A program made the translations under genes and the position numbers. Source: Treponema sp. (GTDB taxonomy: Bacteria > Spirochaetota > Spirochaetia > Treponematales > Treponemataceae). Taken from it: 64,000 nucleotides of DNA. A model generated the notes under the pieces. That model was not told the DNA's origin. It saw only the letters and a program-made list of their open reading frames with translations, and did no database searches. The stretch is from contig PDOP01000004.1 in assembly GCA_002749205.1 (NCBI GenBank), positions 1-64,000 on the forward strand, written 5' to 3'. This document shows, one piece after another, positions 49,586 through 59,325 of this stretch (positions within the stretch are counted from its first letter, which is position 1; each line of letters begins with the position of its first letter).

Positions 49586-50723
49586 AATATTGCTTACATG
49601 CGATTTTTTATCTTCTTTTGGAAGTTGCTTTCTTGCGACAGCAATGGCTATTTTTAAATACCGCGAATTGGGAAATTTGCTTTTAGCCTCTCTTTTTCCC
49701 ATGGTGGCTGTTTTTGCTCAGGTGTTTGCCTTTTTTATAAACAAGCATTATACAATTAAATGTACATTTAGATTGCTGTTTTTTATAGGGGAAATACTTG
49801 CAGGTTTATTCGCATTATCGTTATTTTTCATTGGTAATCAATTTATACCTGTGTTGCTTTTATTTTCGGTGTTTTCTATTTTCTTTGCCGTCCTTGAAGC
49901 TTATCGTGCAGAGTTTTTAAAAGTCATAACCACAAATGAAGAAATGCCGATGAGACAAAGCATTTCCAGGTCAATAAACACTGCAGTAGTCATTGTTGCC
50001 TCCTTAATGGCAGGCTTGATTGCAGATAAAACTACACCGAATAATATGTATTTAATTACTGCCGTAGTATATATTTTGCCGGCTTTAATAATTTTATTTT
50101 TGTCGAAACAATATAAACCCTTAAACCAAACTGAAACAAGTACAGAAACGGCAAAATCAAAAGGTTTAACCAATAAAACATTTATATTTGTAGGCTCTGC
50201 GTTTATTTCTTTTTTTGGTGGAGCCGCTTCGTTATTAACCCTTTCGTATATTTTAAATACACTGAATTCAACAGCATTTCATTATTCAATACTAATCAGT
50301 GCATTATCTTTCGGCGGTGTAATCGGCTCTTTATTGATAAATATCCCCGTAGTCAAAAACAACCTGAAAAAAATATCGACAGTCGGTATATTCCTAGTCG
50401 GAGGATTATTGTTGCTGGTTGTATTTAAGCCCCAATTTATAGAATTGCTTATAATTTTATCCATCAGCGGAATATTAAGTGCAGTCAGTATGACCTATTA
50501 TGCAATCAGCTTATTCACATTATATGATCAAAGTGATATTCGCAAAAAATATAATTTAATGCAATTAGTCTTACAATCTTCAACTGCTGTTTCAAAACCA
50601 TTTGCAGGAATTGTCGAAAGAATGTTTGGAATAATAGTTTCGTTTATCATTTGCGGTGTAGGGTTTATTTTTACGGCTCCAATTAATTTCCTCAATAGAA
50701 AAAAGGAAAAAAAAGCTGAATAG
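49539..50723 (+). CDS. MFS transporter (candidate peptide exporter)
   Basis: about 12 TM stretches, MFS-like; AAGGAG RBS; overlaps rSAM gene by ~47 nt. Confidence 0.82.
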   Translation: MMNTSQSTVKTGREFKILLTCDFLSSFGSCFLATAMAIFKYRELGNLLLASLFPMVAVFAQVFAFFINKHYTIKCTFRLLFFIGEILAGLFALSLFFIGNQFIPVLLLFSVFSIFFAVLEAYRAEFLKVITTNEEMPMRQSISRSINTAVVIVASLMAGLIADKTTPNNMYLITAVVYILPALIILFLSKQYKPLNQTETSTETAKSKGLTNKTFIFVGSAFISFFGGAASLLTLSYILNTLNSTAFHYSILISALSFGGVIGSLLINIPVVKNNLKKISTVGIFLVGGLLLLVVFKPQFIELLIILSISGILSAVSMTYYAISLFTLYDQSDIRKKYNLMQLVLQSSTAVSKPFAGIVERMFGIIVSFIICGVGFIFTAPINFLNRKKEKKAE

Positions 50724-50730
50724 AAAAACG

Positions 50731-50762
50731 AGGTATAAAGGCCTTTTGGCTTTTATACCTTG
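50731..50762 (+). terminator. operon terminator after MFS gene
   Basis: AGGTATAAAGGCC TTTT GGCTTTTATACCT. Confidence 0.65.
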
Positions 50763-50862
50763 CTTTATTGCTTAGACATTGATATTAAAATTTTTTAAAA
50801 AAATTAATAAAAAGGCTTGACAATTTTAAGGATTCAATATATAATCATTTTCGTAATTTTAA

Positions 50863-50935
50863 GCCGTTGTAGCTCAGTTGGTAGAGCAAAGGACTGAAAA
50901 TCCTTGTGTCGACAGTTCAATCCTGTCCGACGGCA
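50863..50935 (+). tRNA. tRNA-Phe (GAA)
   Basis: GCCGTTG...GCTCAGTTGGTAGAGC...AAGGA CTGAAAA TCCTT...TTCAATC...CGACGGC A; cloverleaf checked by hand. Confidence 0.95.
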
Positions 50936-51130
50936 TTGTCGGAATGTAACTTTTTTTTTGAAAATACTAATACTAAACATCCGGCATACACCTCCTTTTA
51001 TGACTTTTCAATATTATGGAAAGCATTGATTCCTTTTAAAAGGCAAGTGTAGAAAATATTTATCTGCACTTGCCTTGGGAATTTCTAAAAACTACTGGAA
51101 AAATCAAAAAAAATATTATATAATGCCATT

Positions 51131-52030
51131 ATGAAATGGGCTTTAGTTTTATCGGGTGGCGGAGCAAAAGGAATAGCTTATATTGGCATGTTGCGAGCTT
51201 TTGAGGAATTACAATTTCCTAAACCGAATTTAATTGTCGGTTGCTCTATGGGTGCAATTGTAGGCGGTCTATACGCTTCAGGCACCTTAGTACCTGAATT
51301 AGAAAATTTCATGGGCAAAGATTTTGATGTAACAAAATATATTGCCGGCGGCAAAATGATTAATTTAAACGGTTTGAATAAGTTGCTTCAAATCAGAACA
51401 GTTTTGAAAAATTTATTTTCTTCACCCGGCTTAGATGACGGTGAAGAGGCCTTAATGCTTTTTTCAAGGCTTTCAAACTATCATTCATTTGAACACTTGG
51501 ATATCCCTTTTGCCTGCAACGCATTGGATTTACACACAGGAGAAGAAGTTATAATTGAGTCCGGAACCTTGGCAAGTGCTTTTAGAGCAACCAGCTCATA
51601 TCCTGCATTTTTTGCGCCTTTTGTAAATGGGGAGCATCTGTATATAGACGGGAGCATGGCACATAACACACCGGTTTGGATTGCCCGTAAAAAAGGCTTT
51701 AAAAACATTTTGGCTGTAACACTTTCGGATTTTAAAAATTCGGAAAATCATGATGATTATAAAAATACGCTATCAGTGGTTATGCGAACTCTTGATTGCA
51801 TTTTTGCAAAACATGAATTAAGAGAAAAGGATTACCCTTCTGCATGGTTAAAATTACAAAACAATAGAGCAAGTTTTGACTTTACGGCAATTCACAGACA
51901 GGTAGAATTCGGCTATGAAGAAACAATAAAACAAAAAGACTATCTTTCCAAATTTTTTGAAACCGGCTTAAAGGGGGTATTAAACCGTAAATTATTGGAA
52001 ATTGAAACAAAAAAAATATACAGGCTATGA
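51131..52030 (+). CDS. patatin-like phospholipase family protein
   Basis: LSGGGAKGIAYIGML; GCSMGAIVGG (GxSxG); DGSMAHNTPV (DG dyad). Confidence 0.92.
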   Translation: MKWALVLSGGGAKGIAYIGMLRAFEELQFPKPNLIVGCSMGAIVGGLYASGTLVPELENFMGKDFDVTKYIAGGKMINLNGLNKLLQIRTVLKNLFSSPGLDDGEEALMLFSRLSNYHSFEHLDIPFACNALDLHTGEEVIIESGTLASAFRATSSYPAFFAPFVNGEHLYIDGSMAHNTPVWIARKKGFKNILAVTLSDFKNSENHDDYKNTLSVVMRTLDCIFAKHELREKDYPSAWLKLQNNRASFDFTAIHRQVEFGYEETIKQKDYLSKFFETGLKGVLNRKLLEIETKKIYRL

Positions 52031-52407
52031 GTTTTAAGTTTTTAAAAAATACCCGCCCGTTAGATTTTATTTTTATTGCAGGTTTAATCATTGCAATTAT
52101 ATTTACGGCGAAATATGCTTTTAACAAAAAAAACGATTCGCTTTATGTAAAAATAAAATCACCGCTTGGAGTTTGGGTTTATCCCTTGAATAAAGACATA
52201 ACGGTCAACATTTCAGGCGCCGTGGGTAAGACCGTAGTTGAAATTAAGGGCGGAAGTATAAGTGTTATAAGCTCGCCTTGTCCGAATAAAACTTGCGTAA
52301 ATTCCATGTCTATCAGTAAACCAAACAGCTGGATAGCCTGTTTGCCGAATAAAGTTATAGTATTTATAGAAGGCGGTGAAGATAAAAATTCTTTTCTGCC
52401 ATTTTAA
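52027..52407 (+). CDS. NusG domain II-containing protein
   Basis: VEIKGGSISVISSPCPNKTCVNSMSISKPNSWIACLPNKVIVFIEG. Confidence 0.85.
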   Translation: MSFKFLKNTRPLDFIFIAGLIIAIIFTAKYAFNKKNDSLYVKIKSPLGVWVYPLNKDITVNISGAVGKTVVEIKGGSISVISSPCPNKTCVNSMSISKPNSWIACLPNKVIVFIEGGEDKNSFLPF

Positions 52408-52573
52408 TATTTTAAAAAACTAATTCCATTCTGCTTTTTTATGAATTATAAAAAGAAATTACAAAACTAGTTTGATTTTTCATTTTTCTTACTTTATCTT
52501 TATTTGCTTTTATGATATACTTGCGAAGAAAATTATTAAAAGCATCATATATAGGTGTTCAAGGATTGAAAGA

Positions 52574-53221
52574 ATGAAAAAATCTGTTTTTATGATATTA
52601 GTTTTTTGCTGTTTTTCTGTTGTATTTGCACAAAATAAACCTGACGCATTGAGCCATTACTTAAAAGGCAGAAAAATGGATACTGTTAATCGAAAAGCTG
52701 AAGCAAAAGAAGAATACAACAAAGCGGTGGAAATATGCTCAGAGGAATTAAGGCAAAACCCCAATAACCTGGATTCTTATGCAGTTTATACATGGTCTTT
52801 ATTCAGACTGCATAAGTATAACGAAACAATTGCTATTTGTAATAAAGCCTTGCAGATAAAAGAAGACCCCCGAATTATTGAAACCTTGGGAGAAGCCTAC
52901 TTCTATGTAAACAATATGAATGAATCATTAAGACAGATGCAAAAATACATAAGTTTGAACCCTCGAACGGATCGTGCGAGTGTGGCATATTTTTTTCAAG
53001 GTGAAATTTATAGAATTCGCAAACAGTTTGCAAAGGCGGATATAGCATATACTGCCGCTGTAAGCCTTGAACCGAATTTACCTCTGTGGTGGTTCAAATT
53101 AGGAAGTGTACGCGAAGCAGAAAATTATAAAACAGGTGCAATAGAAGCCTATTCAAGAGCATTGAAACTATCTCCAAATTATACAGAGGCAAAAAAAGGC
53201 TTAGAAAGGCTTAGTCAGTAA
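52574..53221 (+). CDS. tetratricopeptide repeat protein, exported
   Basis: signal peptide; TPR pattern; start moved to 52574. Confidence 0.8.
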   Translation: MKKSVFMILVFCCFSVVFAQNKPDALSHYLKGRKMDTVNRKAEAKEEYNKAVEICSEELRQNPNNLDSYAVYTWSLFRLHKYNETIAICNKALQIKEDPRIIETLGEAYFYVNNMNESLRQMQKYISLNPRTDRASVAYFFQGEIYRIRKQFAKADIAYTAAVSLEPNLPLWWFKLGSVREAENYKTGAIEAYSRALKLSPNYTEAKKGLERLSQ

Positions 53222-53317
53222 AAATCAGTCAAATAATTTAGTCCATCAATTTTTGATAAAGGGGAAAATATGATATTTCCGTCTTGATTTTTTTTTATCT
53301 TAATGTATAATTTTAGC

Positions 53318-56065
53318 ATGAAACGATTTATTGCAGTTTTTTTTGCTTTTTGGATTTGTTTAAATTTTTATGCGACAGATTTGCAAGTTGTCGACACTAA
53401 GTACTTTCAAATTATCTACGATGCAGAAGTTTCAAGTAAGTCTGCGGCTTTACTTGCAGAATATGCCGATACCTATGCAACGGATATCTTTACCCGACTT
53501 GAAGTAAAACCTTTCAAGGATAAGATGCCTGTCTATTTTAAACCGGCTATAGAGAATCTAAACGGATATTATGCAATGTCACCTTATCCGCATATTGTTA
53601 TTTTTGATACAACCCCAACTGACGGTATGCTTGGAAATCAAACAGATGTTTTACTTAAAGTTTTTTATCACGAGTTTACACACGCTGTTTCTATCAGGCT
53701 TTCTGCAATCCTCGCACCGCTTGCAATGCGCGAAGGGGTTACCGTTTCATTTGAGAGCCTTGAAAAAGAGGGCAGATTAAACGACCCGCGAATTATACAT
53801 CAGTTTACACAAAACCGCATTGACGGCACAAGTCCTTCTTGGTCTGATGCCTCTGATTTTAGAGACACTTATCCCGCAGGGTTTTGGGGATATGTTTATG
53901 GCGGGGCGTTTTCTAAATTTTTGCAAGATGTTTACGGTATGAAAAAATATGCAGAAATTTGGAATGGTACGATGAAGTCTTTTTCAAGGGCAAGCTTTAA
54001 AAAGCATTTTGGAAAAAAATTAACCACTGCATGGGACGACTTTATTATGACCATTCCGTTTCCAAAAAATGTCAGCCCTGAAAAAACTTTGTTTGAAAAA
54101 AAAGATTACACTTCAATATATACATCAATGGCTTCTTCAATAAAGGGTTTTGCTATATCTGATGCAAATAAAGATAAAATCATTGTTTTTAACAACAACA
54201 AAGAAAAGCTCTTTTCAATTAGAACCGCCCCGCTTGTTTACGCCATGTCTTTTTCGCAAGATGGAAATCTTTTGGCTATTTCGGATTTTGCGGATAATAA
54301 GGGTACCGAAAAAAGTAGAGTGTTACTGTATGATTTGATCAAACGAAAATTTTTGCCTGAAAAATACTTTTCGCTTAGATATGCCTGTTTTTCAAATGAT
54401 TCTTCTTCTATTTGCGGGGTTGAAGTAAACAGTCAGTTTTCAAACCTTGTTTTAATAAACAGAAATACAGACGAAAAAAAAGTGCTCTTTGAAGCGGGGC
54501 CGGGTCTTCCGTACACTGCTTTATACAATGTTGTAAATGCGGGTAAAGAAGGATTTGCTTTTATTACCGCAAACGGCATAAACAGGGATATACTTTTTAT
54601 AAATCCCAAAACAATGAAGATCAAAAAACTAGAGCTTACTCAAAAAATGCAGGCAATAAGCAATTTACAATCAAATACGATTAACGGTCAAACATTGCTT
54701 ACTTTTTCATGGACTAATACAGCCTCTCTTTGTAAAATGGCAACATATAATATTGACACACAAGAGTTTAGAATATTAAAAAAAGAAGTCTCAGGCGGCA
54801 CATTCTACCCCGTAGCTTACAACAACAGCCAAAATCCCAAAGAGCTTTTTGCAGTGGTCGGGATACATGCAACCTATCACAAACTCTGTAAAATAAATTC
54901 CGATGAGCTTGAAAAAGATTCTGTAAAACTTATTGATTTTACCAATACCGATAAACCGAAAAGTAAAAGGCCTAATCTCGAAATATTAAAACCAAAAAAA
55001 TACAACCCTATTATGAAAATGTGGGTTCCGTCAGTTTCGCCTTATTTTTTGCCTGCCCCTTCATTTACTGATTTTGCAAAACACATATACGGATTGACAT
55101 TTACATCTGCCGACCCTATAGAGCGTCTTAGCTATTCTTTTTCAGGCGGAATAATGCCCAAACCGTTTTTTGTAAATTTTGATTTTCAGGGTGCCGTTTC
55201 TGTTGGAAAAACAAAAACAACTCTTTCAGTACGAGAACAATTTATACACGGCAAAAACCATGACATTCATAAAACAGGATTCGGATTAGGAAATGAAGCC
55301 GAAGTATTTGAAGGCACACGCCAAAATTCATTGAAAATAAAAACTAATGTAAATTTTGATTGGTTTGCGTTATGCAAAAAAGATATGAAAAACATCTATA
55401 AACAAAAACACACTGAAACAGTTATTGGTTTTGATTTCGATATTGAATATGCAGATATTGTACGAAAAGTAAGATTGGGTTATCCTGTTTTTGCCGAAGA
55501 CATACACGGCTTTAAAATTGCGACAAACCACGCCTTTGCACATCATCTTCAGAACAAAAAATCAGGGTATCAAGTTCAAACATCGGCAACATTCAAAACA
55601 CCTGAGGTTCCGCTAACAGTTAAACTTTCAGGACTCCTTGCATACAATATTCTTTTTAACCCATTAAGAGGGAATTATGCGCTGACAGGCACACCCGGAA
55701 TTTTAACAGTGAATTCTTACATGCCAAAAATGAATGCGTATGCAAAAATGCCTTTAAGTATAAGACCGGATAAAATGACAGGTGCATTCGGACTTGATAC
55801 AGCTATCAGAATTTTAAGTGTAGAAATTCAAAAAACGAGTTTATGGCTTCCCGTTTGCTATAATAGATTCAATATAGACACAGGGTACAAATCCGTATTG
55901 TTATTTCTAAATAAAGCTGAAAAGCCTAGTTATTTGCAAGCCGTGTATTTAAATATAACCGTTGATATAAGTGGAAGAGCTACCATTGGACTGGAATATT
56001 CACATCCGCTCATTCCTAAGGTAAAATTCGGGACTGTTGATTTTATATTTGAATTAGCCTTATAA
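53318..56065 (+). CDS. exported gluzincin-like (HExxH) protein with long C-terminal region
   Basis: HEFTHAVSIRLS; signal peptide; propeller-like and beta-rich C-terminal half. Confidence 0.65.
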   Translation: MKRFIAVFFAFWICLNFYATDLQVVDTKYFQIIYDAEVSSKSAALLAEYADTYATDIFTRLEVKPFKDKMPVYFKPAIENLNGYYAMSPYPHIVIFDTTPTDGMLGNQTDVLLKVFYHEFTHAVSIRLSAILAPLAMREGVTVSFESLEKEGRLNDPRIIHQFTQNRIDGTSPSWSDASDFRDTYPAGFWGYVYGGAFSKFLQDVYGMKKYAEIWNGTMKSFSRASFKKHFGKKLTTAWDDFIMTIPFPKNVSPEKTLFEKKDYTSIYTSMASSIKGFAISDANKDKIIVFNNNKEKLFSIRTAPLVYAMSFSQDGNLLAISDFADNKGTEKSRVLLYDLIKRKFLPEKYFSLRYACFSNDSSSICGVEVNSQFSNLVLINRNTDEKKVLFEAGPGLPYTALYNVVNAGKEGFAFITANGINRDILFINPKTMKIKKLELTQKMQAISNLQSNTINGQTLLTFSWTNTASLCKMATYNIDTQEFRILKKEVSGGTFYPVAYNNSQNPKELFAVVGIHATYHKLCKINSDELEKDSVKLIDFTNTDKPKSKRPNLEILKPKKYNPIMKMWVPSVSPYFLPAPSFTDFAKHIYGLTFTSADPIERLSYSFSGGIMPKPFFVNFDFQGAVSVGKTKTTLSVREQFIHGKNHDIHKTGFGLGNEAEVFEGTRQNSLKIKTNVNFDWFALCKKDMKNIYKQKHTETVIGFDFDIEYADIVRKVRLGYPVFAEDIHGFKIATNHAFAHHLQNKKSGYQVQTSATFKTPEVPLTVKLSGLLAYNILFNPLRGNYALTGTPGILTVNSYMPKMNAYAKMPLSIRPDKMTGAFGLDTAIRILSVEIQKTSLWLPVCYNRFNIDTGYKSVLLFLNKAEKPSYLQAVYLNITVDISGRATIGLEYSHPLIPKVKFGTVDFIFELAL

Positions 56066-56154
56066 TAAACGAATGGGTGAAATCAAACGGCACATTAAAA
56101 TACTCAAAATAGTACTTGAATTTCAAGGTGTTTTATCCGATACAGTAGCAGACT

Positions 56155-57183
56155 ATGTATAAAAAATTCAAAATAATGCTCGCTATTTTAATTTTTTCTT
56201 TATCGGCGGTAAATTCTGCATATACTTCCGATATTGTGCATATTATAAAAAAAGGCGAAACAGTGTACTCATTAAGCAAACAGTATAATATTCCAATGAA
56301 TGAAATACTGAAACACAATAAAATCAAAGATGCTTCAAAAATAAAAACAGGTCAAAAATTATACATTCCCGTAAAAGAAAATTCTTCAACGGCTATAAAA
56401 AAATATAAAATCCAAAAAGGCGACACAATTTACGGTATTGCAAAAAAATTCGGCGTCAAGCGAGCCCAAATATTGAACTTGAACGGTTTAACGGAAAAAT
56501 CCGTTATAAAAGTAGGGCAGGTCTTAAAAATACCTTCTGTAAAACGGACTGTATCCGAGAACAAAATAAATACATCTGAATTTCAAAACTATATCGCAAA
56601 AAAAGGCGACACCCTCTACGGCATTGCAAAAAAGTTCGGAATTAAAGGAGCTGACCTTCTAAAAATAAACGGCTTAACTGAAAACTATACCCTCAAACCG
56701 GGCAAAGTTCTCAAAATCCCTTCCGAGACAAAAATCCTTGCCGATGAAAACTTCAAGCCTGCAAAAAAAATAAATGTAAAACCGCCGGCAGACTTACATA
56801 AATATTCAACAAAAAAAGGTGACACAAACTTACTTTGGCCGATTGCCGCAAAAAAGGTTTCTTACATATCCGGCAAAATTTACGGAGTTGCAATCGAAGG
56901 AAGCGACAACGAAGGCGTAAAAGCAATCGCATCAGGAAAAGTCGTCTCCTCCGGCCCTTATCGCGGATACGGCAATGTCGTCTTCATAAAAGGAAAAACC
57001 AAACACATATATGTCTACGGCGGACTAAACCAAGTTACCGTCAAAATCGGAGACAAAATTCCACTGGGCAAAAAAATCGGCACACTATCATCGGACGGCA
57101 TACTCAGACCCGCAAAACTATACTTCATGGTTTACGAAAAAAACAAACCCATAGATCCCGCGAAAGCACCTCGAGGTCTTTAA
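56155..57183 (+). CDS. triple LysM plus degenerate M23-type domain protein
   Basis: Three LysM repeats (IIKKGETVYSLSKQYNIP; IQKGDTIYGIAKKFGV; AKKGDTLYGIAKKFGI); M23-like fold lacking expected His. Confidence 0.85.
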   Translation: MYKKFKIMLAILIFSLSAVNSAYTSDIVHIIKKGETVYSLSKQYNIPMNEILKHNKIKDASKIKTGQKLYIPVKENSSTAIKKYKIQKGDTIYGIAKKFGVKRAQILNLNGLTEKSVIKVGQVLKIPSVKRTVSENKINTSEFQNYIAKKGDTLYGIAKKFGIKGADLLKINGLTENYTLKPGKVLKIPSETKILADENFKPAKKINVKPPADLHKYSTKKGDTNLLWPIAAKKVSYISGKIYGVAIEGSDNEGVKAIASGKVVSSGPYRGYGNVVFIKGKTKHIYVYGGLNQVTVKIGDKIPLGKKIGTLSSDGILRPAKLYFMVYEKNKPIDPAKAPRGL

Positions 57184-57276
57184 ATATGTCGCTAAAGCTC
57201 TCGACAGGCACCGCCTTAAATATTTTGTTTTTTTCTGTATGGTATAATCAGCGTCTCACTTTCGTGAGTCGCTTAG

Positions 57277-57317
57277 AGCTACTTATAAAAAAGTAATGAA
57301 CTTTTTTATAAGTAGCT
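57277..57317 (+). terminator. perfect 18-bp inverted repeat
   Basis: AGCTACTTATAAAAAAGT aatga ACTTTTTTATAAGTAGCT. Confidence 0.5.
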
Positions 57318-57514
57318 TTAACACCGGTGGACAGGATGTCTACCTAAAGTAAACAAGGGTAATAATTACACAGAACGGGTGATTATTACCCTCTGATTAG
57401 GATGTCTTAAGAAATATCGTGATAACGGCGGGCTTAAAATCAGGCTAAGTGTTTTATATAAAAAAAACAGGATTTTAAATAAAGCAATATGTAAGCGTTT
57501 TTACTTAGTGTATC

Positions 57515-57625
57515 GTTTAAGTTTTATGTTGCACGCTCATTTTACTTTGGGGGGTAGCGTAAAAACAAACTTGTTGCACAGCAACAAGTTTGTTTTGAAG
57601 CGAGGGGGAGACACCCCCACATAAA
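57515..57625 (+). repeat. Intergenic repeat family B, copy B4
   Basis: GTTTTATGTTGCACGCTCATTTTACTTTGGGGGGTAGCGTAAA, AAACAAACTTGTTGCACAGCAACAAGTTTGTTT palindrome, GAAGCGAGGGGGAGACACCCCCA. Confidence 0.8.
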
Positions 57626-57627
57626 TT

Positions 57628-59325
57628 TTAGTTTGAATTTTCTAAATCGTTTAATAAAGCTCGAGCGTCATAATTTTCGCTGTCGATTATCAGGGCTGCT
57701 TTGAGCATTTTTTTTGCGCGCTCATAATTACCCTGTGCGACAAAGACTTCTGCAATTCGATAGTTGATTTTGCTTTTTTCGGATTGTGTTTCCGCCACTT
57801 CGAGTGCGGTCAAGTAGCTTTCGAGGGCTAGGGTTGAGTTTCCAAGAAGGTATTGGGTGCAAGCGTAGTTTATATTTGCGGCACAGGTCATAGTCGGGTC
57901 ATCTTTGGCTTTTTCATAGCCTTCCAGTGCTGTTGCCGTGTTTCCCGTGATGCTTGCCTGTAAGGCCGTGTAAAAACTGTCTTGAGTTTTACTGCCTGTT
58001 TTTCCGATTGAAAAGCAGGTGTCGAAATCGCCTTGTTTTGAAAAATACCATTTAGCGTAATTTTTCACTTCTTGACTGTCAGGGTAGGCTTCAAGCAGTT
58101 TCCAAATCTCTCCGGTTTTTCTGGCAATGGAAGTTTCGAATTTAGAATTATATCGAAACAGTTCAAGGGCAAATCGTGGGTCAGCATTTTGGAGCTTCAT
58201 AGATTTTTTTAACAATTCATCAGGTTTTTCAGGGAATTCGGGATTGTTAAAATATTCTTCTTCCATTTGAATCGAATAAAAATCTTTGTCGATAAGATAG
58301 TCGGTTACACTGTCGCTTTGGGCGGTTTTTTGGAAGTTCAGATAATCTCGCGTATAAAGAGCTGCGGCAGGGTAAAAGGCAGGAAAGCGTGTTATACATT
58401 CGTGGAGTTTTTCGCTTTTTTGTCTGGAATTAGGTGCTGTGAGAGCCAAATTATACAATACCATAGGTGTGTTTTCGGGAAATCTGTCGACATACATTTG
58501 CCAGTTGGCATTTGCCATTTCGTAGTCGCCTAAGCCGAAGCAGGCATCTGCCGCCAGTAGAATATGTTTTCTTGCCATGACTGAAAGCTCTTCGTTTTCT
58601 TGTGCAAAAAGGTCTGAATCAACAAGAGAATAATCAAGCTCGTCAAATACAACAGAAAACTCGCCTAAATCAAAAGCCAGCAATGCCCAAAAATACGGAT
58701 TTTTTGTACTTACATTATCATTGATGTAATTTCGTATATTTAAGGCTTCGGCAAGTTTTCCCTCTCGGGCATAACCCAGCGCGGCATTTACCAAGAAGCC
58801 TTGGTCATTGGTGGCTCTGTATGCACTGATTGAAAATTCATAATCAAACGATTTTTTTTCTTTTTCTTTATTTGAGTTTAAGACGGCTTCAATTCCGACT
58901 GATGAATAAATAGTATTGACTAAGTTTGGTGTGTATTTTAAGGCTTCGTCAAGTTTTCCGTTTTTATTCAGAAGAAAAACCAAATATGCCGCTATTTCGC
59001 TTGCTTGCTGTTTTTTCCAACCTTTTTTTAAGGTTTTAATGGCGTTGTCTTCTTTCTTTAGTTTTGCTTCCCTCTTGGCAATACTTAAAAACTCTTTTGG
59101 CAGTTTTGCCCGTCTTCGTAATTTGCTTAAAAATTTTAATGCAGAATCACGGGTGTTATCTTGAATTTGTCTATCTGCTTCAACCAATTGTTTGGAAAAC
59201 TTTGCTGCCCGCTTTTCTTCAGAGCATGAAGCAAAAACAAAGGTGAGTATTAAGGCGAGCATTATAAAAAGCAAAACAGTAGAGTTTCTTACATTTTTAT
59301 GTTTTCCGATTGGCTTTCTATTCAT
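57628..59325 (-). CDS. TPR-containing lipoprotein/hypothetical
   Basis: LILTFVFASCSEEKRA lipobox; TPR-like repeats. Confidence 0.7.
   Translation of the reverse strand: MNRKPIGKHKNVRNSTVLLFIMLALILTFVFASCSEEKRAAKFSKQLVEADRQIQDNTRDSALKFLSKLRRRAKLPKEFLSIAKREAKLKKEDNAIKTLKKGWKKQQASEIAAYLVFLLNKNGKLDEALKYTPNLVNTIYSSVGIEAVLNSNKEKEKKSFDYEFSISAYRATNDQGFLVNAALGYAREGKLAEALNIRNYINDNVSTKNPYFWALLAFDLGEFSVVFDELDYSLVDSDLFAQENEELSVMARKHILLAADACFGLGDYEMANANWQMYVDRFPENTPMVLYNLALTAPNSRQKSEKLHECITRFPAFYPAAALYTRDYLNFQKTAQSDSVTDYLIDKDFYSIQMEEEYFNNPEFPEKPDELLKKSMKLQNADPRFALELFRYNSKFETSIARKTGEIWKLLEAYPDSQEVKNYAKWYFSKQGDFDTCFSIGKTGSKTQDSFYTALQASITGNTATALEGYEKAKDDPTMTCAANINYACTQYLLGNSTLALESYLTALEVAETQSEKSKINYRIAEVFVAQGNYERAKKMLKAALIIDSENYDARALLNDLENSN

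Noticed and set aside
56835-57296. Arg-rich 153-aa ORF
   Set aside because: Alternate frame of the LysM-M23 gene and following intergenic DNA.
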